33,495 bases of DNA, taken from positions 1-33,495 of IMG/VR virus record IMGVR_UViG_3300010885_076143, one strand, 5' to 3'. Positions 16,099 through 24,391 of the stretch are shown piece after piece. Position 1 is the first letter of the stretch. Every line of letters begins with the position of its first letter. The notes under the pieces were generated by a model, which saw only the letters and a list, made by a program, of their open reading frames with translations, searched no databases and was not told the DNA's origin. The translations under genes and the position numbers were made by a program. The DNA is from a virus.

Positions 16099-16560
16099 CT
16101 AAAATAGCCAGAGTGCTAGGCCAATTAAAATTAGTGCAAGGGTTGAAAAGTATGAAACTGCATATACTAGGACAGGGCGTTTATACTTTTTGTAGTCGAA
16201 TGTGATTTGTAGAATATATCCATAATACTCTTCATTTTTAATCCTGTCATACTCAACTTTAACTGAATCAAGTATTCCCTCCTTAGTTAGGAATTCAGTA
16301 TATTTTTTCATTCGATCACTAATCATTTTAAGCTCAACTGATTCAGATGATGTTTCTGAATACATTAATAGCTCAGGATTAAGATTTACACCAATATATA
16401 AATTGGAATCAGCATCTACTAAAAGACCGATTGCATCTAACTTGCCATCTTTTTGTAGTTCAGCAATTATTGATTTGTACTTTGCAAATCGGGCTAAGTC
16501 TTCAAGACAGCCTTGAAGACTTTTAAAAATTTTTACTGGGTTGATTTTGTCTAAGATCAT
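16099..16560 (-). CDS. Tail-anchored membrane protein
   Basis: A 153-residue protein whose N-terminal ~130 residues are soluble-looking (helix, then [15 protein letters not shown], helices, [14 protein letters not shown]). The last ~20 residues ([19 protein letters not shown]) form a transmembrane helix ending at the C-terminus, a tail-anchored layout. Its start overlaps the stop of the sigma factor by 4 nt. A membrane-tethered partner of the sigma factor (anti-sigma-like) is thinkable because of this coupling, but no anti-sigma motif is visible. Confidence 0.7.
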   Translation of the reverse strand: MILDKINPVKIFKSLQGCLEDLARFAKYKSIIAELQKDGKLDAIGLLVDADSNLYIGVNLNPELLMYSETSSESVELKMISDRMKKYTEFLTKEGILDSVKVEYDRIKNEEYYGYILQITFDYKKYKRPVLVYAVSYFSTLALILIGLALWLF

Positions 16561-17183
16561 ATTATTGTTCGTATTTTTTCTTCGAGATCAGGATTGTCTT
16601 TAATTACTGCTTCTCGAATATCTACTCGAATTTTGCGAAGTTTGGTCTTCACAGTATTTTCATTCATTTTATAGTCGGTCGCAATTTGTCTAACCTTTTT
16701 ATTTTTTATCATCTTATCGATTGCGATGTTTTTCATCGTCTCATCGTTAATATTATAAATTTCAGCAAGGGTCTTTGCATATATCTCTTCCACGTCAAGG
16801 TGGTATGATTGTGTTATTTCAAAATCATCGGCTTTATCTACTTTCTGATAAAGATCATCAATATCAAGATGGGTATGCTTTTTCTTATGGTAGAGGTAAT
16901 ATAGGGTCTCATTTCTAGCGATCGTGTAGATCCATGTAGTAAATCTGCCTTTTTCGAATTTAAACTGTGCGACATTTTTAAAGATACGTTTAAGACTATA
17001 TTGTAGTGCTTCTTCTGTATCAAATTCATTTTTACAGAATTTCCACACGAAAAATTTTAATTTTGGATAAATTAGAGAAGCTAGCTCATTTCGCTCAACT
17101 TCAGTAATTGCATCTGTTAATAATTTTTCAGAAATTTCTTTTATTCTTAGATTGACTCGTTCATTGATTTCGTCGTATCCCAT
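16557..17183 (-). CDS. Sigma-70-family RNA polymerase sigma factor (late-sigma candidate)
   Basis: A 208-residue protein with two of the conserved sigma regions. Region 2 spans about 35-102: [36 protein letters not shown], then [20 protein letters not shown], the promoter-melting and -10-recognition helix. Region 4 spans about 148-186 with a helix-turn-helix [20 protein letters not shown]. Regions 1 and 3 are missing, as in ECF sigmas and T4 gp55. Many units in the window begin with a TATAAATA element, the sequence read by gp55 in T4, so this protein is a natural candidate for late promoter recognition. It sits downstream of a TATAAAAA element (17507-17514) and a small gene, and overlaps a tail-anchored membrane protein. 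Confidence 0.85.
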   Translation of the reverse strand: MGYDEINERVNLRIKEISEKLLTDAITEVERNELASLIYPKLKFFVWKFCKNEFDTEEALQYSLKRIFKNVAQFKFEKGRFTTWIYTIARNETLYYLYHKKKHTHLDIDDLYQKVDKADDFEITQSYHLDVEEIYAKTLAEIYNINDETMKNIAIDKMIKNKKVRQIATDYKMNENTVKTKLRKIRVDIREAVIKDNPDLEEKIRTII

Positions 17184-17184
17184 A

Positions 17185-17496
17185 TTATTTTATTACTACC
17201 TCGGCGTTATTTTTTAACTCGTTAATTACATTTAAGCACAACTGACATTTTTCATAGGCTTCTGACTTTTCATAGAAGGAGATCGCGTTCTCAAGACCAC
17301 TAATAAATTTATCACGACTCAAGTTGACAGTATAGTCAACCGCATTGATTGTAATATTGATTACCGTGATCTCATGAATTGCAGGATCTCGATAGTTTGC
17401 ACAAATAGATTCTACAACTTTATCATAAATTGTAATTCGATGAAGATTAAAAACTTCTTCAAGCGTAATATCACCATTGAATTTGAGGGATGTCAT
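17185..17496 (-). CDS. Small hypothetical protein upstream of the sigma factor
   Basis: A 103-residue protein starting [20 protein letters not shown] with a strand pair ([20 protein letters not shown]) and a helical C-terminal half with [12 protein letters not shown]. It ends 1 nt before the sigma factor start, so the two are almost certainly co-translated. No family recognised. Confidence 0.7.
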   Translation of the reverse strand: MTSLKFNGDITLEEVFNLHRITIYDKVVESICANYRDPAIHEITVINITINAVDYTVNLSRDKFISGLENAISFYEKSEAYEKCQLCLNVINELKNNAEVVIK

Positions 17497-17506
17497 ACTC
17501 TGTTTT

Positions 17507-17514
17507 TTTTTATA
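17507..17514 (-). promoter_or_regulatory. Late-type promoter variant TATAAAAA
   Basis: The minus strand reads AATATAAAAAAAACAG, ending 10 nt before the ATG at 17496. It has one mismatch from TATAAATA and is closer to the start than usual, so it is a weaker call. Confidence 0.3.
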
Positions 17515-17550
17515 TTTGTGTTGGTTCTATCCTATAATACTATAAAATAG

Positions 17551-19527
17551 TTAATCTTTAAAAAATCTATCCTTTATTTTTTTCATATGTTCCATGGATT
17601 CCATATCAAACACATTAGATTGAACTTTAGGTCCGTCGCCAGATGCAGGTGCAGTACTGTTTAATCGACGTAGCTCATCAAAATTATACAAACTCTTTTT
17701 ATTATTTTCACGATAGACGTTAAATATTTTTTCTTCGAGTTCTTTTCGATATTCAGCTGGAGCATTCTCAAACGTCTCAATTCCTATATCCCAGAACTGT
17801 GTCGAGTCGAAAAATGGTGCAATATTTATGCAGGTCATAGCTAAATCATCATTTCCATTTTGACCACGATATGCGCCGCCTTTAGTTTTACCAAATGACA
17901 TAAGTTCCATGAAAGTTAAATATTCGTTTGGAATAATCTTATTAATTGTAACTAGATGTTTAAATCGTTCGCAATATTTAATTTTATTTGTTGGCCCAAG
18001 TCGTAATCCGATCTTTGGAACAACTGCCATTTCAGTATGTTTAGTATGAACAAATTGTCCCGTCCAGTATTCAGAATTATCTGCACATCTTGAGTGAACG
18101 ATCTCACCTTTATGATTCATCTCCAGGACTATTCTAACTTTGCTAGGATTAAATATTCGATAGATGATAAATTCAGCAGCAGCTGCAAATTGAGTAACAT
18201 CAAGTTCATTTGTTCTAAATGTTCCAATTTGAACTAGTGAAATTGCATCTAATTCGTTTCGAACAGCATCCTTCTTCTTTAAGAGTTCAGAAACTGGCAT
18301 CGCAACTACTTTGTAAATATTTAAAACTGAATAGTCGCCGCCAACTCCATCTGCAGTATCAATACTGAATAGGTAATTTGCAGCATCATTCTTAAAGTCT
18401 GATAATTGACGCTTTACGTATCTAGGATGCAATTTTAAGTGATCGTTAATATACATACGATCTTCATCTAGTGCAAAATTGGAGTTTTTATAGTCTACTC
18501 GGATATTATTTAATTTCTTAAGCTCATTTGAGCCAAGTAATAATTGATCTGACGAGAAGAACTGAAGTCCATATTCCTGGTTAAAATCATCAATTGAACC
18601 GATATCAGCAATTGCGTCTTCTTTCCATTTTTCATCACGACCAGGTACTTGCCACCAGTCGACTCGAAGGGCAACATAATTACTTCTATTTTCAATTGCA
18701 TCAACCCAAATATCATGGAACTTGTTTTTACCATTTGGTGTAGATGTAATTATAATCTTTGAATTAGGATCGGCAGAAATCGTTGGGAATATTGTACGAT
18801 AAAACTCATCTAATTTTGCTTGGTCAATATGCGCAAACTCATCAATATACAATAAGTTAACGGTTAAACCGATACCTGATTTTTTAGTGGTTGTTCTACC
18901 AACAACACGACTATCATTATCAAATTTTATATTACCGGTATTGACATGTTTAATACCAGGTTTCATAAAGAATGGAAGATTGTCTAATGAAATTCTGAAC
19001 TTATCTAATAATTCTCGAGTAGTTGTAAAATTATCTGCAACAAGTAGTGCAGTTTTTTCTGCATGGAATAGAGTAAACCATAAGATAAAGATAGCAGAAG
19101 TCACAGATTTACCAATCTGACGACTTGCCATTAAGATACTATATTTGTTTCCTTGGAATGAAAGTAGAATTTGTTCTTGAAAATCGCGTAACCCGCCGGC
19201 TTCTTTAATTAGTTTGACTCCATCATGCGTTTGAATAAAACAGTAATTATATGCGAAGTAAATAATATCTTCTTTACATTTGGAAAGTTCTTGCCATTCA
19301 TCTGGAGTATATTCAAACGGTAGATTTGCACGCTTGAGATTAATATCATTATCTCTGAATGGAGAATTATGTAATCCCTTAACATCTAACCCATTATCAA
19401 TTTGATCTAATAATTTAGCGATGCGAACAGTCGTCCATATAGAACTATTTGTATCATCGTCGTCTCCGCTCATTCTGGAAATCTTACGTGATGTGAATGC
19501 ACCCCTATTTGACATTATATCCTTCAT
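17551..19527 (-). CDS. Terminase large subunit, T4 gp17-like
   Basis: A 658-residue DNA-packaging motor. ATPase domain: a Walker A of the terminase type, SRQIGKS (135-141), Walker B LLYIDEF (225-231, with catalytic E230) and coupling motif STPNG (262-266). Nuclease domain, RNase H fold: FSIDTADGVGGDYS (D390), IVLEMNHKG (E469) and GNDDLAM (D560/D561), the three acidic clusters expected for headful cleavage. N-terminal ~80 residues are an extension as in T4. Two starts are possible, 19527 and MSNRG at 19515, the latter with AAGGA in front. It follows the gp16-like gene by 5 nt. About 50 nt downstream of its stop begins the next unit. Confidence 0.93.
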   Translation of the reverse strand: MKDIMSNRGAFTSRKISRMSGDDDDTNSSIWTTVRIAKLLDQIDNGLDVKGLHNSPFRDNDINLKRANLPFEYTPDEWQELSKCKEDIIYFAYNYCFIQTHDGVKLIKEAGGLRDFQEQILLSFQGNKYSILMASRQIGKSVTSAIFILWFTLFHAEKTALLVADNFTTTRELLDKFRISLDNLPFFMKPGIKHVNTGNIKFDNDSRVVGRTTTKKSGIGLTVNLLYIDEFAHIDQAKLDEFYRTIFPTISADPNSKIIITSTPNGKNKFHDIWVDAIENRSNYVALRVDWWQVPGRDEKWKEDAIADIGSIDDFNQEYGLQFFSSDQLLLGSNELKKLNNIRVDYKNSNFALDEDRMYINDHLKLHPRYVKRQLSDFKNDAANYLFSIDTADGVGGDYSVLNIYKVVAMPVSELLKKKDAVRNELDAISLVQIGTFRTNELDVTQFAAAAEFIIYRIFNPSKVRIVLEMNHKGEIVHSRCADNSEYWTGQFVHTKHTEMAVVPKIGLRLGPTNKIKYCERFKHLVTINKIIPNEYLTFMELMSFGKTKGGAYRGQNGNDDLAMTCINIAPFFDSTQFWDIGIETFENAPAEYRKELEEKIFNVYRENNKKSLYNFDELRRLNSTAPASGDGPKVQSNVFDMESMEHMKKIKDRFFKD

Positions 19528-19532
19528 GGTCC

Positions 19533-20264
19533 TTAAATTATTTCAGTAAGATCGATGAAATCGTCAGTGTCGTCTTGTTCGATCTCAATATTGTGTTCTT
19601 TCATGAGATCCGATTTATTATTAGGATTAATTAGATTACCCGATACTTTCCCTTTCTGACGATCTTGGGAAGCGACAGGTAAACTTTTTGTAACGTTTTT
19701 AGTTCCTACTGTAATAAAGAACTGGCCTTCCTCTGGACTTGAGCCGACCTTTTGTGTATCTTCGTTTACTGGTTTATCGCGGTTTAATTTTTGATATGTG
19801 TCTTCTAAGAAGATGATGTAATTTGCCTGCATCTTAGTTACTGCAGCCATTTTATCTTGTAATTGCCCCATGACCTCGATTAGTCGAGGATGAGTATTAC
19901 CTGAAGTTATTTCTTCCATCACTTTAATGATGGTGATTTTAATAGTCTTCAGCTGAAAGAATAAGTTCGAAATGTTAATAGTATCGAGTTCTTTCTTGTG
20001 TTTTGCGTAGTCACTCTCTTCAAAAATTCCAATATCTACGTAATTTTTAAATAGCGAATTAGTTATTTCGCGAGCTTTTTTCGTGAACTGACTGCTCATT
20101 TCCTCAAAGTCATATGGACTTTCCGTCTTAGTCTCATTGGAAATCTCAGAATCTATAACTAAATCATTTTGATTTTCATTACCTATTGAACCCAATAGTG
20201 CCTGTATTTCGTCTTTTAAATGTCTTCTATTCTCTTTGTCGATTCCGCCTTGTTTATTTGACAT
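19533..20264 (-). CDS. Candidate terminase small subunit, gp16-like
   Basis: A 243-residue protein directly upstream of the large terminase (5-nt gap). The core (about 85-165) is two long amphipathic helices (ISNLFFQLKTIKITIIKVME, GQLQDKMAAVTKMQANYIIF), matching the central coiled coil by which T4 gp16 forms rings. The N-terminus is polar and the C-terminus is low complexity and acidic (IEIEQDDTDDFIDLTEII), which could contact the motor. No clear helix-turn-helix. The call rests on position and architecture. Confidence 0.6.
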   Translation of the reverse strand: MSNKQGGIDKENRRHLKDEIQALLGSIGNENQNDLVIDSEISNETKTESPYDFEEMSSQFTKKAREITNSLFKNYVDIGIFEESDYAKHKKELDTINISNLFFQLKTIKITIIKVMEEITSGNTHPRLIEVMGQLQDKMAAVTKMQANYIIFLEDTYQKLNRDKPVNEDTQKVGSSPEEGQFFITVGTKNVTKSLPVASQDRQKGKVSGNLINPNNKSDLMKEHNIEIEQDDTDDFIDLTEII

Positions 20265-20268
20265 GAAA

Positions 20269-20514
20269 TTACTTTATTTTATTTTCATACTTGTCTAATG
20301 CTGGATTTGCGTGTATTTTAATCTGTTTTACTGCTTCGACCCATTCATAAACGATGCTATCGATACTTGACAAGTATGAAGTTAACGTGGCATTCACGTT
20401 AAACATTTGTGAGGATAACGTACGCTTAAGTATTTGGCCTTTGTAATTGAACCCAGTATGAAGACGTTTTTCACGTCTTTCAAGAATAGGTCTAAATATG
20501 CTGTTTTTTACCAT
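20269..20514 (-). CDS. Small hypothetical protein between baseplate wedge and terminase genes
   Basis: An 81-residue basic protein, MVKNSIFRPILERREKRLHT at the start, then two helices (NVNATLTSYLSSIDSIVYEW, VEAVKQIKIHANPALDKYE). It starts 1 nt after the stop of the gp6-like gene and ends 4 nt before the gp16-like gene. A baseplate or packaging accessory role is possible; no family recognised. Confidence 0.7.
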   Translation of the reverse strand: MVKNSIFRPILERREKRLHTGFNYKGQILKRTLSSQMFNVNATLTSYLSSIDSIVYEWVEAVKQIKIHANPALDKYENKIK

Positions 20515-20515
20515 T

Positions 20516-22180
20516 TTAGTATGATGTTTTTGGTCGAGGTACTATTGATTTTATTTGAATATTTACTGAGCCTAGACCTTCTTCTGAAAGTCCAGCAGAG
20601 TATGCATTTCCAAAACGATCTGAGAATCCTCCTCGAATTAATGGAAGTTCAGCGTCGATTGTCACAATATCATTAAATTCATCAAGTCCTGTGTCTACTG
20701 CATTTGGATTTGCAATTTTTGCAAGTTCATTCTTCTGTGAAACGAGGTTGACTGATACTGAATCGACTCCATTTACCCCTTCGATAATTTTAATTAAATC
20801 ACTCTTTGGAACACGATTTCTACGAGTATTTTGAATAAAGAACGTGCCTAATGCATTTAATATATCGCGTTTAATAATATCAGTGTCAATATCGTCAAAT
20901 ACGATAACTGACGTATTAATAACATAATTACTAGGAATCGGATCAAGTATCTTAATATCAGTTGAAATAAGTTTTGATCCAGATTTTTCAATATATCTAA
21001 GAAGTTCGTTCTTTTGATAGTCAGTTAGGATAAATCGGGCAAGGTCAGCATTAAAGTAATCTTGGCCAGTACTAAAGGTTTTTCTAATATCTGGAATCAA
21101 GAATAGATTAAGTACACGGTTATCGACTGCATCAAGAAATACATTGATAACTGAGAATAGTTTAAGTTTTCGAAGTAAGACTTCATAATGATCAGCATTA
21201 ACTAGAGCAAAGCTTTTTGACATTCTTGGAGCAATAAGTCGAGTTAAGTTAGAATCTTCAGGATTTGACCCAAAAAATGGCGGATGTGTTGTTATAACAT
21301 CAATATAGTCATTTAGATTAATTTCATCGCCTAAAATACTAAAACCGGTATCGATGAATTCAAATTGAACTTTACCTGGATCATTTGTTCTAATATTTCC
21401 ATTTGCTCCCTCAGTAACAAGATATTCTACTGAGATATCTGAACCGAAACTTGGAATTTTGCCATAATTGCCGTTTCCAAAATAAAGATCGATTCCGCTA
21501 GTTATTCCAGTTTTAACCATGTATGCATTATCGCCCCTAGGCATGTCTAACATAGAATCATATTTGGTCCATTTTTCACCATTTACATAAACATTTACAT
21601 AGAAATTATCTACATAGAAATTTTGTGGGCTACCGATTGAGAAACTATCGATTGCGACACCCTTTGCGGTAACTGTCTGAGTTTCAACGACTCCTTGACG
21701 AATTTGTAATTTCGTACCATTATCCTTGCCGCTAAATGAAAATTTAACTTCATCTTGTGGAAGATCTAAGATATATGTTAGTCCATTATTTAGACAGCGC
21801 AGCCTGGTTAAATTTGGAACAATTACAAAATCATATTGTGCGTCAACTGCAGCTACGTTCGTAGAAAGCTTTATCTCACCGATTGCTGAGACTGCACGAC
21901 TTGCATTGTGGCCAGTAAGACTGGCTAATGAATAAACTGAGGTTAATCGAGTTGCTTCATTTATATTAAGTTCAGTAATTGCATCTTCAATATAGTAGAA
22001 AACCAGCTGAGTTAAATTCTCTACAACTAAGAGTAATTGTCCGAAAGGTGACGCTGCCGTGAAAACTACACGGTTCTGATCAAATTTACTGGTTAAGTAA
22101 TTTATTGACTGACCGAGTATATCCTCGACATAAATGCTAAGTCGTGTAAAGACTTTAAAATTTTCAGTTGCACTAGCCAT
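20516..22180 (-). CDS. Baseplate wedge protein, gp6/gpJ-like
   Basis: A 554-residue protein. The N-terminal ~85 residues (FDQNRVVFTAASPFGQLLLV, LVFYYIEDAITELN) match the N-terminal helical arm of baseplate J/gp6 proteins, which starts with a vertex-forming helix bundle. The central strand-rich part includes GSDISVEYLVTEGANGNI, the conserved core of the gpJ/gp6 fold. The C-terminal part (from about 380) has the two-helix and strand domain with DIKILDPIPSNYVINTSVIV and a second domain ending IKSIVPRPKTSY. gp6 dimers form the ring of the inner baseplate. The ATG at 22180 lies 20 nt after a perfect TATAAATA element. It heads the unit that ends with the large terminase. Confidence 0.85.
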   Translation of the reverse strand: MASATENFKVFTRLSIYVEDILGQSINYLTSKFDQNRVVFTAASPFGQLLLVVENLTQLVFYYIEDAITELNINEATRLTSVYSLASLTGHNASRAVSAIGEIKLSTNVAAVDAQYDFVIVPNLTRLRCLNNGLTYILDLPQDEVKFSFSGKDNGTKLQIRQGVVETQTVTAKGVAIDSFSIGSPQNFYVDNFYVNVYVNGEKWTKYDSMLDMPRGDNAYMVKTGITSGIDLYFGNGNYGKIPSFGSDISVEYLVTEGANGNIRTNDPGKVQFEFIDTGFSILGDEINLNDYIDVITTHPPFFGSNPEDSNLTRLIAPRMSKSFALVNADHYEVLLRKLKLFSVINVFLDAVDNRVLNLFLIPDIRKTFSTGQDYFNADLARFILTDYQKNELLRYIEKSGSKLISTDIKILDPIPSNYVINTSVIVFDDIDTDIIKRDILNALGTFFIQNTRRNRVPKSDLIKIIEGVNGVDSVSVNLVSQKNELAKIANPNAVDTGLDEFNDIVTIDAELPLIRGGFSDRFGNAYSAGLSEEGLGSVNIQIKSIVPRPKTSY

Positions 22181-22200
22181 TTAGTATAATTTCTTTAGAT

Positions 22201-22208
22201 TATTTATA
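22201..22208 (-). promoter_or_regulatory. T4-late-type promoter, perfect TATAAATA
   Basis: The minus strand reads GATATAAATAATCTAAAG, a perfect match to the T4 late element, ending 20 nt before the gp6-like ATG. It lies in the divergent gap between the wedge gene and the tmRNA gene. Confidence 0.7.
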
Positions 22209-22274
22209 TCAGCAAAAACTTTTTTAAGCTTTTCTATATAATACTCAGGATAGATAATATAGATCTAGCAAATA

Positions 22275-22658
22275 TGGGGTCGCCCGGTTTTGACAGGTAA
22301 TTTAGTTCTTTGAAGTGCAGGCCGTGTTAGTATTGGAAACACGTTAATCACCTATATACATTTTAAATGACGAAAAGTCAACTTTCACTTTCGAAGACGC
22401 AATGTCTTTCGTTGGTGCTGATTACGCAGTATCTGCATAGTCACTAGGTCGCACTTACCTGTTTTAAAAAATGTGCACCATCAAGGCACTACGGATAGAC
22501 GTGAGGCATACAGTAAGCCGTTATGAGAGTGAGAAGGAAACTCATTATAAACTGTCCAGAAAACCAAAAATTTTGTCTGTTTCGAAAAATAGACTAAGCT
22601 TGTGAATGAATTTCATCGATCAGTTATTTGGACGAGGGTTCGATTCCCTCCGACTCCA
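22275..22658 (+). ncRNA. ssrA: Transfer-messenger RNA (tmRNA)
   Basis: The ends fold as the tRNA-like domain: GGGGTCG (22275-22281) pairs with CGACTCC (22651-22657). The third pair is G-U, the alanine identity element, followed by discriminator A (22658); CCA is not encoded. A T arm GAGGG-TTCGATT-CCCTC (22634-22650) and the conserved 3' stretch AGACTAAGC are present. The tag frame ends at TAG 22438-22440. Reading back, it ends VGADYAVSA and begins most likely at GAC 22369 (DEKSTF), giving 23 residues; the resume codon is inferred from the AAAT before GAC. Bacterial tmRNA tags are usually 8-15 residues ending in ALAA or similar. It would release stalled ribosomes and mark the peptides. Confidence 0.92.
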
Positions 22659-22683
22659 CGGGAATACGTCTAAGTGGTGAATT

Positions 22684-22707
22684 GAGAAAGAAATATAAAA
22701 CTTTCTC
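22684..22707 (+). terminator. Weak hairpin downstream of tmRNA
   Basis: GAGAAAG, 10-nt loop, CTTTCTC gives a 7-bp stem 26 nt after the tmRNA. There is no T run immediately after, so it may be a processing or stability element and not a terminator. Confidence 0.3.
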
Positions 22708-22719
22708 GCCATTTTGATG

Positions 22720-22727
22720 TATAAATA
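22720..22727 (+). promoter_or_regulatory. T4-late-type promoter, perfect TATAAATA
   Basis: GTATAAATAATAAAAAAATAC: a perfect element with the A-rich tail, ending 22 nt before the ATG of the lipoprotein at 22750. Confidence 0.7.
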
Positions 22728-22749
22728 ATAAAAAAATACAAATATTACT

Positions 22750-22932
22750 ATGAAAAAGATGATCGTGTTATGCATTGCAATGTCTATCTTGGCTTCATGT
22801 GGAAGTAACAGTGCGCCTGCAACAACAGCGACCGTTGATTCTACTAAAGTTGCGGTTGACTCAAGTGCTTGCTGCCCAGCAGTAGACACTGCAAAAACAG
22901 TTGACACAGCGAAAGTTGTGAAAGTAAAGTAA
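22750..22932 (+). CDS. Small lipoprotein
   Basis: A 60-residue protein with a type II signal peptide: KKM, a hydrophobic stretch to residue 14 and the lipobox LASC with the lipidated cysteine at 17, followed by GSNSAP. The mature part (about 44 residues) is Ala/Val/Thr/Asp-rich with short repeats (VDSTKVAVDSS, VDTAKTVDTAKVV) and a CC pair. It has its own perfect late promoter and terminator, so it forms a single-gene unit. Possible roles are an outer-membrane spanin subunit or a surface lipoprotein blocking superinfection; neither is shown. The sequence after the cysteine resembles small host lipoproteins of Bacteroidota. Confidence 0.8.
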   Translation: MKKMIVLCIAMSILASCGSNSAPATTATVDSTKVAVDSSACCPAVDTAKTVDTAKVVKVK

Positions 22933-22954
22933 TTACTCTTACTTAACGGAAATT

Positions 22955-22988
22955 AAAAGGGATCCAATTGGGTCCCTTTTTTTTGTAT
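22955..22988 (+). terminator. Rho-independent terminator
   Basis: AAAAGGGATCC, loop AATT, GGGTCCC then eight T: an ~11-bp stem with one G-U pair and a strong U tract, 22 nt after the lipoprotein stop. Confidence 0.85.
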
Positions 22989-22993
22989 AAATA
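22986..22993 (+). promoter_or_regulatory. T4-late-type promoter, perfect TATAAATA
   Basis: GTATAAATAGAATAAAGG starts at the very end of the lipoprotein terminator and ends 17 nt before the ATG at 23011. Confidence 0.7.
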
Positions 22994-23010
22994 GAATAAA
23001 GGTATCTTTC

Positions 23011-24330
23011 ATGTTTAAATCAATTTCAAATAAAGAAATTTATGACAATTCAAGTCTATCCTTTGTATTTGAATTCTTTACCCCACTAAATAAAAGAGAG
23101 GCAGCTGCAAAGTTTGCTAGAGCACTAGGTAAACATGTAAAATGGTTTGTCGATATCGAAAAAGGTAGCGAACCCACATATGAATCATTTACCGTAGCTC
23201 CAAGATATTCAAACGGATATAAGGAGATTACTCTATCTACTGGTTTTTTACCATACCAGGAAGCAGTTCACATGTTCTTAAAAACAATGAATGTGATTGA
23301 AAGTATTGGGTACACAACGGACAGATGTTCAGTAAAGACTAGAATTCGTCTTGATGAGTCAAACTTAAAATTACCAATTAAACTTGACAAATTAAACAAG
23401 TTTAAATATCTGCTTGGAATCAACGAGGAAGAATTATTTAACCTCTGGCCAGTACAACAAAATGAAAATCGTAAGTTATATCAAAATCACTTAAATTTTA
23501 TTCAGCCTAGAGATATTTACAATACTGTCGTTACTGAACGCTTTATTGAACGTATGGATCCAACTGAATTCAAATTTCCAGAATCAGATTTCTTTGCAAA
23601 TGACTTTTCTGAATTAGGAGAAGGTAATCTTGTAATCAATTATATCGGTGGTAAAGATTATACGAAGAAGAAGAAAGAGGCAGTTTCTGCAATTAATCTA
23701 GTAATAGAACATTTATTTACGACACTGTCTTCAAATTATTCATACACGGTAGAGGAGAAGAGAAAGATTAATACGATAGTTAACGAATTTAGAACATCAA
23801 TTGACGGTACTCGTAATTATTTTAATTTTAAAATGTTGTACCCAAATATTTCAGTTTATATTGATCTAAAGGATGACCCTCGAATCGTTGAAGCAAACTA
23901 CACGATTCTACGCGAAAAGGTATTTAAGTTAATAGTCGGCGGTGGAATAACTGAAGCTACTATAAACTATGATAGCCGCAGAAAAGCAGTTCAAGTAAAA
24001 GATGCGGTTCTAAAGAAAAGTATCTTAATTGAGGGTATCGAGTTTTATCAGTGTCAAATTGAAGCAGATGCACATCTATGTTTATTTGAAGGTTGCACAA
24101 TTAAACACTCAAAATTACAAGAGTGTACTATCTTCTCAAATAATATCATCAAAGGTTCTAAAATAATTGATTGTGATTACTTAGGTGGAGAAAATGAGAT
24201 TAGCATGAGCTATCTAGATAACTCAGAAACAAAGATGATTAATGCTGAACTTAAGGAGTGTCTTGTAAATAGAGGTAAATTCACAATAAATTCAACTGTT
24301 GACAAATCAACAAAAATTATTAAAAAGTAA
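23011..24330 (+). CDS. Amidoligase-like protein with a C-terminal beta-helix segment
   Basis: A 439-residue protein. Residues ~15-115 follow the layout of phage amidoligase-fold proteins (SLSFVFEFFTPLNKREAA, HVKWFVDIEKG, KEITLSTGFLPYQEAVHMFL, then IESIGYTTDRCSVKTRIRLD). However, the place usually holding G-x-H-x-N reads SVKTR, so the active-site histidine seems absent and it may be inactive. Residues ~330-425 are a pentapeptide/beta-helix-like stack (IEGIEFYQCQIEADAHLCLF, EGCTIKHSKLQECTIFSNN). The beta-helix part recalls the fibre encoded next. It has a perfect late promoter 17 nt before the start. Likely a virion or fibre-associated protein; the amidoligase link is by eye. Confidence 0.55.
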   Translation: MFKSISNKEIYDNSSLSFVFEFFTPLNKREAAAKFARALGKHVKWFVDIEKGSEPTYESFTVAPRYSNGYKEITLSTGFLPYQEAVHMFLKTMNVIESIGYTTDRCSVKTRIRLDESNLKLPIKLDKLNKFKYLLGINEEELFNLWPVQQNENRKLYQNHLNFIQPRDIYNTVVTERFIERMDPTEFKFPESDFFANDFSELGEGNLVINYIGGKDYTKKKKEAVSAINLVIEHLFTTLSSNYSYTVEEKRKINTIVNEFRTSIDGTRNYFNFKMLYPNISVYIDLKDDPRIVEANYTILREKVFKLIVGGGITEATINYDSRRKAVQVKDAVLKKSILIEGIEFYQCQIEADAHLCLFEGCTIKHSKLQECTIFSNNIIKGSKIIDCDYLGGENEISMSYLDNSETKMINAELKECLVNRGKFTINSTVDKSTKIIKK

Positions 24331-24363
24331 TAGGTGTAGTATATTCTAACTGCCCGATTCTTT

Positions 24364-24371
24364 AATAAATA
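24364..24371 (+). promoter_or_regulatory. T4-late-type promoter element AATAAATA
   Basis: TTAATAAATAATAAAAATAAC ends 20 nt before the ATG at 24392. Confidence 0.55.
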
Positions 24372-24391
24372 ATAAAAATAACTTATACAGG

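Noticed and set aside
22631-22658. Isolated tRNA-like T arm and acceptor half
   Set aside because: Not a separate tRNA: it pairs with 22275-22281 and belongs to the tmRNA.
22620-22907. Minus-strand 95-codon ORF over the tmRNA 3' end and lipoprotein
   Set aside because: It runs through the T arm and acceptor stem of the tmRNA and is antisense to the lipoprotein; its peptide is explained by these features.
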